39,673 bases of DNA from Methylococcales bacterium OPU3_GD_OMZ (lineage in GTDB: Bacteria > Pseudomonadota > Gammaproteobacteria > Methylococcales > Methylomonadaceae), in assembly GCA_001901525.1 (NCBI GenBank), contig MPSY01000005.1, positions 1 to 39,673 of the forward strand, given 5' to 3'. Below, one piece after another: positions 15,941 to 26,662 of this stretch. Every line of letters begins with the position of its first letter. Position 1 is the first letter of the stretch. Under the pieces are notes generated by a model. The model saw only the letters and a list, made by a program, of their open reading frames with translations, was not told the origin of the DNA and searched no databases. The position numbers were made by a program, and so were the translations under genes.

Positions 15941-18444
15941 TCTTCTCCGGTTTGGGGTAGGTTGTCATCAATAGAAATTTGGGCATCTTCCACTTCTTCT
16001 TTGCTGGTTGCTGCATCTTCGCTGATAACGCGCGTAATTGATGATATGCTTGCGCCATCGTCTAATTTTACCAATTTCACACCCTGGGTCACGCGGCCGA
16101 TTGTCCGGATCGCCGCTACAGGTTGACGCATCAAAACACCGGAGTCAGTGATGACGATTAAGTCGTCCGAGTCCACCACCTCCATAATGTTTACCATTTT
16201 CCCGGTCTTTTCTGTACAACGCATGGTCATGACCCCCTTACCGCCCCTGGTTTGAGTGCGATATTGAATCACGTCGGTGCGCTTTCCCATGCCTTTTTCA
16301 GTAGCAACTAAAATAGTTCCTTCCCGGCGAACCACAAGCATTCCGATAACATAATCTTCTTTCGAACTTAAGGTGATGCCTTTTACACCCATGGTTTTAC
16401 GCCCGCTTGCTCGGATATTATTTTCAGAGAATCGGATCGACTTGCCTTCATAAGTTCCCAGAAGAATATCGTGTTCACCATTAGTGATTCTTGCTTCAAT
16501 GAGTTTGTCGCCTTCTCGAATTTCAATGGCATAAATACCGCCTTTTCTCGGATTACCATAAGCAGACAAAACAGTCTTTTTCACAATCCCATTTCGTGTA
16601 GCCATAGCAATATAGTGGTCATCATCAAACTCCTTCACGCTCACAAAAGCTTCCACCTTTTCGCCAGGCGCACAGCCAATCAAATTCACAATGGCGCGGC
16701 CACGTGTAGCGCGGCCACCCTGAGGAATATCATAAACTTTTAACCAATAACATTTTCCCTGGTCCGTAAAAAAGAGCATATAGTTGTGGGTGTTGGCAAT
16801 AAAAAGGTGTTCAACAAAGTCTTCATCTTTGCTCATTGCGCCCTGAACTCCTCGGCCACCTCTTCGTTGTGTCCGATACGTGTTTAATGCGGTCCGCTTG
16901 ATATAGCCCCGATGAGTAACAGTCAACACGACCTCCTCTTCAGCAATCATGTCTTCCATGGTAAAGTTGGAATCCACTGGAATAATTTCTGTTCGGCGCT
17001 CATCGCCATATTGTTCTTGAACATCCAACAATTCTGCCTTAATAATATCCATCCGCTGGCTACGGTTTTCTAAAATGCCCCTTAAATGACCAATGACTTT
17101 TATAACTTCGCGATATTCGGCAACTACCTTGTCTACTTCAAGACCCGTTAGCTTTTGCAATCGCATATCTAAAATAGCTTGAGATTGTATTTCAGAAAGA
17201 TTAAACCCGTTCATAAGTCCTTCTTTCGCCTGGGTTGGATCTTTGCTGCCGCGAATTATTTTAATTATTTCATCAATGTTGTCTAGCGCAATTTTTAACC
17301 CTTCTAAAATATGTGCCCGCGCTTCAGCTTCTTTTAAATCAAATTCTGTTCTTCGCACCACAATTTCATGGCGAAAGTTTACAAAGTGATTTAAAATGGT
17401 TTTGAGAGGCATAATTTTGGGGATGCCGTCCACCAGTGCGAGCAAAATAATTCCAAATGTATCTTGAAGTTGGGTGTGTTTATATAGTTGATTCAAAATG
17501 ACTTCCGGCACTGCATCGCGTTTTGTTTCAATCACAACCCGGATACCGTCTTTATCTGATTCGTCCCGGAGATCTGTAATGCCCACAATTTTTTTATCCC
17601 GAACAAGGTCTGCTATTTTTTCGACCAAGTTTGCTTTATTGGTTTGATAGGCGACCTCTGTAATAACTATACTATCTTTCCCATTTTTGTTTGTTTCAAT
17701 GTGGGCCCGTGCGCGCATTTTTATTTTTCCGCGGCCAGTCGCATATGCATCTTTTAATCCATCCATACCCATAATAAGTCCAGCTGTTGGGAAATCTGGC
17801 CCCTTAATATGTTGCATTATTTCATCAGTGGTAATATCTTCATTCTCAATCAGAGCGACCAGCCCATTAATAATTTCTTTAAGGTTGTGGGGTGGGATTT
17901 TTGTGGCCATCCCAACCGCAATTCCCTCGGAACCATTCACCAAAAGTGTTGGAACGGTCGATGGCAGTACAGTTGGTTCTTTTAGTGTTTCATCAAAATT
18001 TAGATCCCACTCTACTGTATCCTTATCCAAGTCTCTTAGCATCTCGCTAGCCATTCTTGTCATGCGAGATTCTGTATAGCGCATAGCGGCAGCATTGTCA
18101 CCATCAATAGAACCGAAGTTTCCCTGCCCATCCACCAATTCATATCTCATGGAAAAACTCTGGGCCATACGCACCAACGCATCATAGACAGAACTATCAC
18201 CGTGGGGGTGATATTTACCTAATACATCACCAACAATACGAGCACATTTTTTATACGGACGATTCCAATTAGATCCCAGCTCACTCATTCCAAATAAAAT
18301 TCTGCGGTGAACTGGTTTTAACCCGTCCCGTACATCTGGCAAGGCCCGAGAAACTATAACTGACATGGAATAGTTAAGATAGCTCTCTTTCATTTCATCT
18401 ACGATGTCTCGTGGAAGCGTGTTGTCTCTATTAAAATCAACCAT
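15937..18444 (-). CDS. gyrA: DNA gyrase subunit A
   Basis: An 835-residue subunit that breaks and rejoins DNA in the type IIA topoisomerase introducing negative supercoils. The catalytic tyrosine is Y123 in MRYTESRM. The quinolone region reads [13 protein letters not shown] with Ser84 and Asp88 (E. coli Ser83 and Asp87), the susceptible state. The GyrA box QRRGGRG is near residue 524, which marks gyrase rather than topoisomerase IV, and the six-bladed C-terminal DNA-wrapping domain follows. The tail is acidic ([14 protein letters not shown]), as in regulatory C-terminal tails of other GyrA proteins. It lies 16 bases downstream of gyrB. Confidence 0.98.
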   Translation of the reverse strand: MVDFNRDNTLPRDIVDEMKESYLNYSMSVIVSRALPDVRDGLKPVHRRILFGMSELGSNWNRPYKKCARIVGDVLGKYHPHGDSSVYDALVRMAQSFSMRYELVDGQGNFGSIDGDNAAAMRYTESRMTRMASEMLRDLDKDTVEWDLNFDETLKEPTVLPSTVPTLLVNGSEGIAVGMATKIPPHNLKEIINGLVALIENEDITTDEIMQHIKGPDFPTAGLIMGMDGLKDAYATGRGKIKMRARAHIETNKNGKDSIVITEVAYQTNKANLVEKIADLVRDKKIVGITDLRDESDKDGIRVVIETKRDAVPEVILNQLYKHTQLQDTFGIILLALVDGIPKIMPLKTILNHFVNFRHEIVVRRTEFDLKEAEARAHILEGLKIALDNIDEIIKIIRGSKDPTQAKEGLMNGFNLSEIQSQAILDMRLQKLTGLEVDKVVAEYREVIKVIGHLRGILENRSQRMDIIKAELLDVQEQYGDERRTEIIPVDSNFTMEDMIAEEEVVLTVTHRGYIKRTALNTYRTQRRGGRGVQGAMSKDEDFVEHLFIANTHNYMLFFTDQGKCYWLKVYDIPQGGRATRGRAIVNLIGCAPGEKVEAFVSVKEFDDDHYIAMATRNGIVKKTVLSAYGNPRKGGIYAIEIREGDKLIEARITNGEHDILLGTYEGKSIRFSENNIRASGRKTMGVKGITLSSKEDYVIGMLVVRREGTILVATEKGMGKRTDVIQYRTQTRGGKGVMTMRCTEKTGKMVNIMEVVDSDDLIVITDSGVLMRQPVAAIRTIGRVTQGVKLVKLDDGASISSITRVISEDAATSKEEVEDAQISIDDNLPQTGEE

Positions 18445-18460
18445 AAATATTTCCTAAAGT

Positions 18461-20711
<2,251 letters not shown>

Positions 20712-20712
<1 letters not shown>

Positions 20713-21812
20713 TATCGTTCCAAGTGGTAGGTGTTATTTTCTTTTTCCCCAGATAACAAACCGCTTTTTTCTACATTCAAAAGGTCTGTTGTGGTTACAA
20801 TTGTTTGAACAGGCTCACCGGATTCAGTTTCTAGGCCCTGCAAAAGGGTGACTATTTTTTTACTTCTTTCTAGGTCTAGTTTGGCAAAAAGATCATCCAA
20901 CAAAAGCGTAGGGTGGGTACCGGTATTTTTGCGAACAAAAACTAATTCAGCTAATTTTAATAAAACCAATGAAAGCTTATGTTCTCCTTGGGACCCAAAA
21001 TTTCGAAGATCGCGATTGTTCCAAGCTAGGGCAATATTGTCCCGATGTGGCCCAAAAGTTGTTCTGCCTAATGCAATGTCTTTTTTTTGAGAATTTTTGA
21101 TTTTGGTTTGATAAGTATCCAGTGATGGAATTTTGTCTGGGTATGTTATTTCAAATTGAATCTCTTTATCATATCTCCCAACAGTGGATTTAAGATTTGT
21201 TTTAAAACTATTCATAAAACTAAATCGAATCTCCCAAAGCTTATATCCTGTTTCGATTAGTTTTTCATCCCAACTTTGCAGGTTTTCTGCTTGTTGACCG
21301 TTCTCTTTCACGTTCAAAATTGCAGCGTTCCGCTGCTTTAATACGCGACTATATTGTTGTAGTGTGTCCACATAGTTTTTAGATGACATTGAAAACATTT
21401 TATCAAAAAACTTTCGACGCTCTGCCGGGGCGCCTTTTGTTATAGATTGTTCCTCTGGCGAAAGAATAACCACATTGTTTCGGCCGATTAGCTCTTTCCG
21501 ACCAGATAAAGCATTCCCGTTTAATTTTAATTTTTGCCCCGAAGACCTATTGACTTGTATGGCCACTGTATCGGGGTGTTTATTAGATAAAAAGTCGCCC
21601 CGAATTATAAGTAATTCATCAGAGCCTCTAATCATTTCTCGTTGTTTGTGAGTGCGGAAGCTTTTTCCAAAAGAGAGCGTATGGATTGCTTCTAATACAG
21701 CTGTTTTTCCTGAACCGTTTTCACCCCAGATCACTGTGAGGCCCCGAATGAAAGTGAATTCCCGTATATCATGATTTCGAAACGAAACCAATTGAAGGAG
21801 GTGAATAGACAT
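20712..21812 (-). CDS. recF: DNA replication and repair protein RecF
   Basis: A 366-residue ABC-type ATPase of the RecFOR gap-repair pathway, which helps load RecA at single-strand gaps and stalled forks. The N-terminus has the usual LQLVSFRNH strand, Walker A GENGSGKT at residues 30-37, and the RecF-typical AIHTLSFGKSFRT after it. Downstream are the GPHRDN segment, the signature region SQGEHKLSLVLLKLAEL and Walker B TLLLDDLFAKLD. The length is normal. It lies 21 bases after dnaN and shares one base with dciA. Confidence 0.97.
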
Positions 21813-21833
21813 CCGATAATAACAACCGGAGGG

Positions 21834-22946
21834 TTAATCATTCAAGCGAATGGGCATTAAAAGCATTAAACTGTCAATGTGGTCTTCCGTTGTTTCTGGG
21901 CTGAATAATGCAGCGCTGATGGATGTACTAAATTCCGCTATCACCTTATCCCCAGAAACGTGGGAAACAACGTCTTTTAAGTATTCTGCGTTGTAACCTA
22001 TTGTTAGAGAATCCCCATCAAATTCCACAGGTATTTTTTCTTGGGCTTTGGATGATTTTTCGGGGTCTTCCGTAGTAACCCTACAGGATGTTGCGTCCAA
22101 ATTCAGCGCAACCTGATGGGTTGACTTATTGGAAAAAATAGAAACACGGCGAATGGCGCCCAATAGCATGCCTTTGTCCGCCTGCATAGTTTTTTCATTT
22201 TCCTTTGGAATCACGCTTTCATAATCAGGAAATCTTTCGTCAATAATCCGGGTCAACACCATGTCGTTATCCACTTTGGCTGTGAGGTGGTTTTCGCCAA
22301 TCAATAGGGCAACATTACCGCTGGACACTTGAGTTGACATAAAAGCGAGAAACTTCCTAGGAACAATCATGTCGCCGCTAAACCCGTTTGAATTAAAATC
22401 TTTACGGGTGTATTTCACTAATCTGTGGCCATCTGTGGAAACAGCCGTTATCCCATGATTTCCGAATCGGAACAGTACGCCGGTCAAAGAAGGTTTCAAT
22501 TCGTCCCTACTAACGGCAAAGGATGTGGCATCAATAATATTTTTCAACATTTCACCCGACACATCAATGGGTTGTGATCCGGGCGTGTCCGGTATAGCGG
22601 GAAATTCGTCCGCCGGTTTCGCCATAAGATCGTATTCACCTGTATCGGTAGTAATGGCCACGCGATCCTTATCGTCTACAGACAAAGTAACACGGGTTTC
22701 TGGAAGCTCATTTGTGATATCTAAAAGCGTTTTTAAGGGCAGGGCCGTAGCGCCAGCTTGTTCCAAACTTACTGGTATTTCGACCTGAATGGTGATTTCT
22801 AGATCGGTGGCGCGAAGGGTGGTTTTTTCTTCAGATGCTTCTAATAAAACACAGCCTAAAATAGGGAGGGTGGAGCGGGTTGGTGTAGCCTTGGAAAGTT
22901 TTTGTAACGCTTGTTGCAGTTCTGTTTTGGATGTGGAAAATTTCAT
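21834..22946 (-). CDS. dnaN: DNA polymerase III subunit β (sliding clamp)
   Basis: A 370-residue clamp that holds DNA polymerase III on DNA as a head-to-tail dimer with three similar domains per chain. Recognisable segments are KTELQQALQKLSKATPTRSTLPILGCVLL at the start (read in pieces), the FAVSRDELKPSLTGVLF and VSTDGHRLV motifs in domain 2, and the C-terminal LMLLMPIRLND, the usual MPMR(L) hydrophobic-cleft end. AGGA lies 5 bases before the ATG. It heads the replication gene block. dnaA is not upstream; instead there is a 297-base gap and then an unrelated gene. Confidence 0.98.
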   Translation of the reverse strand: MKFSTSKTELQQALQKLSKATPTRSTLPILGCVLLEASEEKTTLRATDLEITIQVEIPVSLEQAGATALPLKTLLDITNELPETRVTLSVDDKDRVAITTDTGEYDLMAKPADEFPAIPDTPGSQPIDVSGEMLKNIIDATSFAVSRDELKPSLTGVLFRFGNHGITAVSTDGHRLVKYTRKDFNSNGFSGDMIVPRKFLAFMSTQVSSGNVALLIGENHLTAKVDNDMVLTRIIDERFPDYESVIPKENEKTMQADKGMLLGAIRRVSIFSNKSTHQVALNLDATSCRVTTEDPEKSSKAQEKIPVEFDGDSLTIGYNAEYLKDVVSHVSGDKVIAEFSTSISAALFSPETTEDHIDSLMLLMPIRLND

Positions 22947-23243
22947 TGAAATCCTGTCTTAAATATCGATGTGTAATGAAATGGTTCTTACAAAGGTAAG
23001 TGAGCCTGTAAAGCTACCTAAATCGACCTTTTTTTAAAAAGGGTTTTTCGGAGTTATTTAAATGATTTTAATAAAGGCATTGCACGAGTTGTCTCCCTTA
23101 AAACACAAACCAATCCAATACTATATGTCTTTTTGAAACAATGTTTGTTTTCATCGCATCGTGGATGGCGATGTATAATCATTTATACCAACTGTGATCT
23201 TGGGTAAAAATATTTCACACCACTAAGAGGGTGCGGGCATTGG
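22947..23243. promoter_or_regulatory. Intergenic region upstream of dnaN
   Basis: A 297-base gap, presumably holding the dnaN promoter. It has an AT-rich inverted repeat CCTTTTTTTAAAAAGG (23027-23042) that might be a weak terminator or DNA-bending site. I found no TTATNCACA DnaA box here, so this is a poor origin candidate despite lying beside dnaN. No convincing small gene is present. Confidence 0.4.
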
Positions 23244-23729
23244 TTAGTCTCGTATTTTAAAAGACCATGTAAATTCAAACAATGCAGTGGTTTCACCATC
23301 GCCATTTGATCCAACGGACCTTCCTGTGGCAATTTGAGGTTCACCTGTTTTAATCGCTCGCCCTACAGCTTTGTCAAATTCAAGCCAGTTATTGCAGGTA
23401 AATGTGGTAATGCCTGTGGCTTTTTTTACAAATTCTGCATGGGTGGCCACCAAAATCACAGCTATGCTTTTTTCCTTTCCTTTCGTAGCCAAAAGCGCAT
23501 AGGCGCCCGTGCTTAATTCTGCTGCCATTCCAAGCACAGCCCAAAAGGTGGACCTAAATGGGTTTTTATTCAGGTAACTATACTTAACGCAAGTAACACA
23601 TTTTAATTCATTAAGTTCAATAATTTTGAATCCAGTTAATAATGCTAGTGGCAATTTTTGAATTGCATAAGCTTTGAATAAAAATCGGTTGGTCATTTTG
23701 CTGCAAAATGTCTTTTGGGTTTCATTCAT
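23244..23729 (-). CDS. DUF4442 hotdog-fold protein, thioesterase-like
   Basis: A 161-residue protein resembling the DUF4442 family, a hotdog-fold group related to acyl-CoA thioesterases. The pattern is an N-terminal helix (FLFKAYAIQKLPLALLTGFKI), strands around CVTCVKYSYLNKNPFRSTFWA, then a long helix AVLGMAAELSTGAYALLA, and late strands ending in LFEFTWSFKI. The NKNPFRSTFWAVLGMAAEL segment is the most family-like and corresponds to the hotdog central helix. A role in hydrolysing or binding an acyl thioester is inferred; no substrate is known. It follows the cyclase gene by 36 bases and may end that operon. Confidence 0.72.
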   Translation of the reverse strand: MNETQKTFCSKMTNRFLFKAYAIQKLPLALLTGFKIIELNELKCVTCVKYSYLNKNPFRSTFWAVLGMAAELSTGAYALLATKGKEKSIAVILVATHAEFVKKATGITTFTCNNWLEFDKAVGRAIKTGEPQIATGRSVGSNGDGETTALFEFTWSFKIRD

Positions 23730-23765
23730 TTTTTAAAGCGATGTTTGTTTTGTTGTGGGGCAGCT

Positions 23766-25790
23766 TTAACCATCATGATCGATGCGATATACGCCCACTT
23801 TGTTCTTTTTTCCTTTGACCTTGATGGGTTCTAGCTTTTTATAAGAATAGTGCTTTTGGGTTTCTTTCCACACAGATGAAGATACCAAAATTTCTCCCGG
23901 GCCCGCAGCAGAACAAAGTCTGGCGCCCAGGTTTACCGTATCACCAATTACGGTATAATCCATCATGTCTCTGGAGCCAATATTTCCCGAAACAACAATC
24001 CCTTTATTTATGCCCATCCCCGCTAATATGGGCTTTTTTCTTTGTTTTGTTCTTTTGGCGTTCAAAACATTAATTTGTGACTGCATTTCCATGGCCGTAG
24101 CTACCGCCCGGAGCGTATCGTCTTCGTTAGACGTGGGTGCGCCATAAACCACCATAAGCTCGTCTCCAATAATTTTATCAAGAGTGCCGTTATGCTTAAA
24201 AACAATATCTATCATTTCAGAAAAATATTCATTTAGGGTGCTAACAACGTCTTCTGGGTTCATTTTTTCAGACATATCTGTAAACCCGCGTATGTCGCTG
24301 AACAAAATAGTTACGTCTCTTTTTTCCCCGCCCAGATTTAATTTGGCATCATCGTCCAACAGTTCGTCCACAACCTGTTTCGACACATAGCGCTTAAATG
24401 TGTTTTTTACTTTGCTTACGTCTGTAATGTCCTCAATTGCAACGACCAATCCTCGAACGCTTCCGCCTGGGTCAATACGTGGAGCTACAGACACATTCAC
24501 AACGGCTTCTTTAGATACGGTTAAAAAGGGCATGTTTATTTCAGAGTGTATTTTGTTTTCCATTTCTGTCATTTGAATTAAGCCAATAACATCCATGTCT
24601 TTTTCAAACAAATACATGTAGTGGTTTCCTATGGTTTCATCACTGTTCATTTTGAGAATATTCATCCCAGCCTGATTGATGGAGTCAATTTCGCCCAAAG
24701 GGTCTAGGGTTATAACACCGGTAGCAATGCTACCTAAAATGCTTTCATTGAATTGTTTTGCTTCTGTAATGTCCTTAAATAGGCGGGCGTTATCCAGGGC
24801 AACGGCGCCTTGGTTACAAAGAGCAGACAATAGGTCTAGGTCTGTTTGTGTAAAGGCATCCACTCCGTGTCGCGTTTCTTTATTACATAAAACCATATAA
24901 CCAAGAACGTTCTCCTTGGCCTGAATGGGGGCGATGATGACGTGATCTTCGCCTAATTTTTTCTGCAGTGAATTTTTGTCTTCTGGCGTAAGAATTACTC
25001 CAGATTTTGAGTCTTCAATCTTTTTAAATATGGATAACTTTTTCGAAATAAGCGCATCGGAATCTTCCCAATTAAAAGACGAATTAGGTTCAAGAATGGG
25101 ACTGTTTTCTTTTGGCATCAACATCATTCCTTTAGATGCATTCAAAATACCCACAGACCGCCATAGAATTTCTTCTCCCAGTTCGTCTACGTCTAAAACG
25201 GAACTAATGGCTACGCTGATATCAAAAAGCGTTTCCAGCTCTAAGAGTTTTAAATTAAGTAGCTTACCTTTTTCGTCAACATTTTTTATGAGTTCATAGT
25301 TGAACAACGCCTTCGTCAAGTGGTTGGAAACAATCTCTAATATTTTGATTTCAGCACTGGTGTAGGCTTCTCCCGTGAACTTTTTCCCCACACACAGGAG
25401 CCCAAACAAACGGTCTTTATGAAAAAGAGGCACTAGGGTCTTCCCGCTCAACTCTAAAATACATTTTTTTAATTCACTGGTGATCCACGAGGGGGGGGGT
25501 TCTAGCTCAATATGACCATACCGATGTTTTGCGGATTGGCTTGATAGTTTTTTAGGCGAAGAAAACGGTTTTCGTTTTTTCAATCCTTGAGATGCTAAAA
25601 TAGACAGTTGGTCACTTTTTGGGTGATATAAAAAAATAGCGCCTTTCGACGCCATAACCGTCCCCAGCGTGAGCCGAAGAACACCCTTACCAACTGATGC
25701 AGATTGGTCTGCGTCAATAAGAATCTCCCCCAGTTCGTCTAGGGATGTTAAATAATAATCAAGTTGATCTACTGCGCTGACTTCAACCAC
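23766..25790 (-). CDS. GAF-GAF-PAS class III adenylate cyclase
   Basis: A 674-residue cytoplasmic signalling protein with no signal peptide or membrane helices. Domains in order: a GAF-like domain (about 15-170), a second GAF (about 185-335), a PAS domain (about 345-455) and a class III nucleotide cyclase domain (about 480-674). The catalytic domain begins with LFSDIRGFTDMSEKM (first metal Asp near 498) and has LDKIIGDELMVVYG (second metal Asp, adenine-contacting Lys) and TVIGDTVNLGARL (adenine-contacting Asp, then Asn and Arg). The Lys/Asp pair favours ATP over GTP, so the product is probably cAMP. It follows the STAS gene by 14 bases, within the partner-switching locus. A run of nine C bases encodes Pro-Pro-Pro in GAF1 (25491-25499). 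Confidence 0.92.
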   Translation of the reverse strand: MVEVSAVDQLDYYLTSLDELGEILIDADQSASVGKGVLRLTLGTVMASKGAIFLYHPKSDQLSILASQGLKKRKPFSSPKKLSSQSAKHRYGHIELEPPPSWITSELKKCILELSGKTLVPLFHKDRLFGLLCVGKKFTGEAYTSAEIKILEIVSNHLTKALFNYELIKNVDEKGKLLNLKLLELETLFDISVAISSVLDVDELGEEILWRSVGILNASKGMMLMPKENSPILEPNSSFNWEDSDALISKKLSIFKKIEDSKSGVILTPEDKNSLQKKLGEDHVIIAPIQAKENVLGYMVLCNKETRHGVDAFTQTDLDLLSALCNQGAVALDNARLFKDITEAKQFNESILGSIATGVITLDPLGEIDSINQAGMNILKMNSDETIGNHYMYLFEKDMDVIGLIQMTEMENKIHSEINMPFLTVSKEAVVNVSVAPRIDPGGSVRGLVVAIEDITDVSKVKNTFKRYVSKQVVDELLDDDAKLNLGGEKRDVTILFSDIRGFTDMSEKMNPEDVVSTLNEYFSEMIDIVFKHNGTLDKIIGDELMVVYGAPTSNEDDTLRAVATAMEMQSQINVLNAKRTKQRKKPILAGMGINKGIVVSGNIGSRDMMDYTVIGDTVNLGARLCSAAGPGEILVSSSVWKETQKHYSYKKLEPIKVKGKKNKVGVYRIDHDG

Positions 25791-25804
25791 AATAGATCAG
25801 TTGT

Positions 25805-26149
25805 TTATGCCATCCCATCCAAGCCTTCGGCTTCGCTAGAATACACGGTGGAGTATTTTGTAAGCCCCATGATGTTAAATGTTTTTTCAACAATGGGCGC
25901 CAGGTTGTAATATCCTAATTTGCCATCCACATCCTGAAGTTTTTCAATAATCTCAATTAAAATTGATACCCCTATACTATTTACAACCTTCGAGTTTTCC
26001 AGATTAAGTAGAAAATATTTTTTACCATCATCCATCTTTTCACAGCAGGCTTCTGATACTTTTTCACCGCCTACGTTGTTCAGGTAGCCCGTTGTTTCAA
26101 TAACAACAACGTCTCCTTTTTCTCTAATATTTAAACTAAAATCCGACAT
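25805..26149 (-). CDS. STAS-domain anti-sigma-factor antagonist (SpoIIAA/RsbV-like)
   Basis: A 114-residue single STAS domain. In partner switching the unphosphorylated antagonist binds the anti-sigma kinase and frees its target, and the kinase inactivates it by phosphorylating one serine. The likely site is Ser58 in VVNSIGVSIL, matching the D-S-x-G site of RsbV/SpoIIAA; the preceding acidic residue is Asn here (N57), a small departure. The N-terminal strands (LNIREKGDVVVIETTGYL) fit the fold. It follows the kinase gene by 19 bases and precedes the cyclase by 14, so the kinase is its obvious partner, with the SpoIIE-type phosphatase upstream as the enzyme that resets it. Confidence 0.92.
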   Translation of the reverse strand: MSDFSLNIREKGDVVVIETTGYLNNVGGEKVSEACCEKMDDGKKYFLLNLENSKVVNSIGVSILIEIIEKLQDVDGKLGYYNLAPIVEKTFNIMGLTKYSTVYSSEAEGLDGMA

Positions 26150-26168
26150 TCTTTCTCCTTTATAATCA

Positions 26169-26588
26169 TTATTTCTTTTTTGTCATGGTAACAGTTGTAC
26201 CTTCGGGCGATGATTCAAATTCTACTGTGTCCATTAATTCTTGTATAAGTTGTAGTCCCCAGCCGCGCTTGTGGTCTGATCCCAGTTTTTCTTCTATTTT
26301 TGGAACCTTAACATTCGCTTGATCAAACCCCCTTCCTTTGTCCGTTACCTTTATTACTAGGGTGTCACCCTGAATCACAAAGTGAATTTCTACATTTCCA
26401 GAATCGCTTTCACTGTGTTCGAAAGCATTAATCGTGGCTTCAATGAGGGCCATTCCAATCTCGGCGGATTTCTCTTCATCCAAGTCCATGTGTTTAGCAA
26501 CCACCTCTGCTGTTTTTATGGCGGCTAGCTCCATGTCTGGAATAATAGGTAATGTTAGTTCTACTTTAGGTGTTTTTTTGGGACTCAT
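26169..26588 (-). CDS. RsbW/SpoIIAB-like serine kinase (HATPase_c)
   Basis: A 139-residue GHKL ATPase of the anti-sigma/switch kinase type. The N box is ALIEATINAFEHSES (Asn54), G1 is DKGRGFD (Asp83), and G2 is RGWGLQLIQELMD (109 onward). There is no dimerisation/histidine domain, so it is a protein-serine kinase of the RsbW class and not a sensor histidine kinase. Its substrate should be Ser58 of the adjacent STAS protein. No sigma factor gene lies nearby, so its second binding partner is not identified. It follows the propeller-phosphatase gene by 74 bases. Confidence 0.92.
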   Translation of the reverse strand: MSPKKTPKVELTLPIIPDMELAAIKTAEVVAKHMDLDEEKSAEIGMALIEATINAFEHSESDSGNVEIHFVIQGDTLVIKVTDKGRGFDQANVKVPKIEEKLGSDHKRGWGLQLIQELMDTVEFESSPEGTTVTMTKKK

Positions 26589-26662
26589 AATGTGTCACTT
26601 TTTTCTTTATTGGTGGGAATTCGTTTATGAAAATTATAGCGCAACTTCTTTAATCCAAAGCC

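Noticed and set aside
17687-18079. A 130-codon plus-strand ORF opposite gyrA, and similar ones opposite gyrB, DUF5117 and mfd
   Set aside because: They are antisense shadows of strongly conserved genes, with low-complexity Ser/Ile/Phe-rich translations and no family features.
22947-23243. Origin of replication directly upstream of dnaN
   Set aside because: No exact DnaA box and no box cluster; the gap at 31.4-31.8 kb is far richer.
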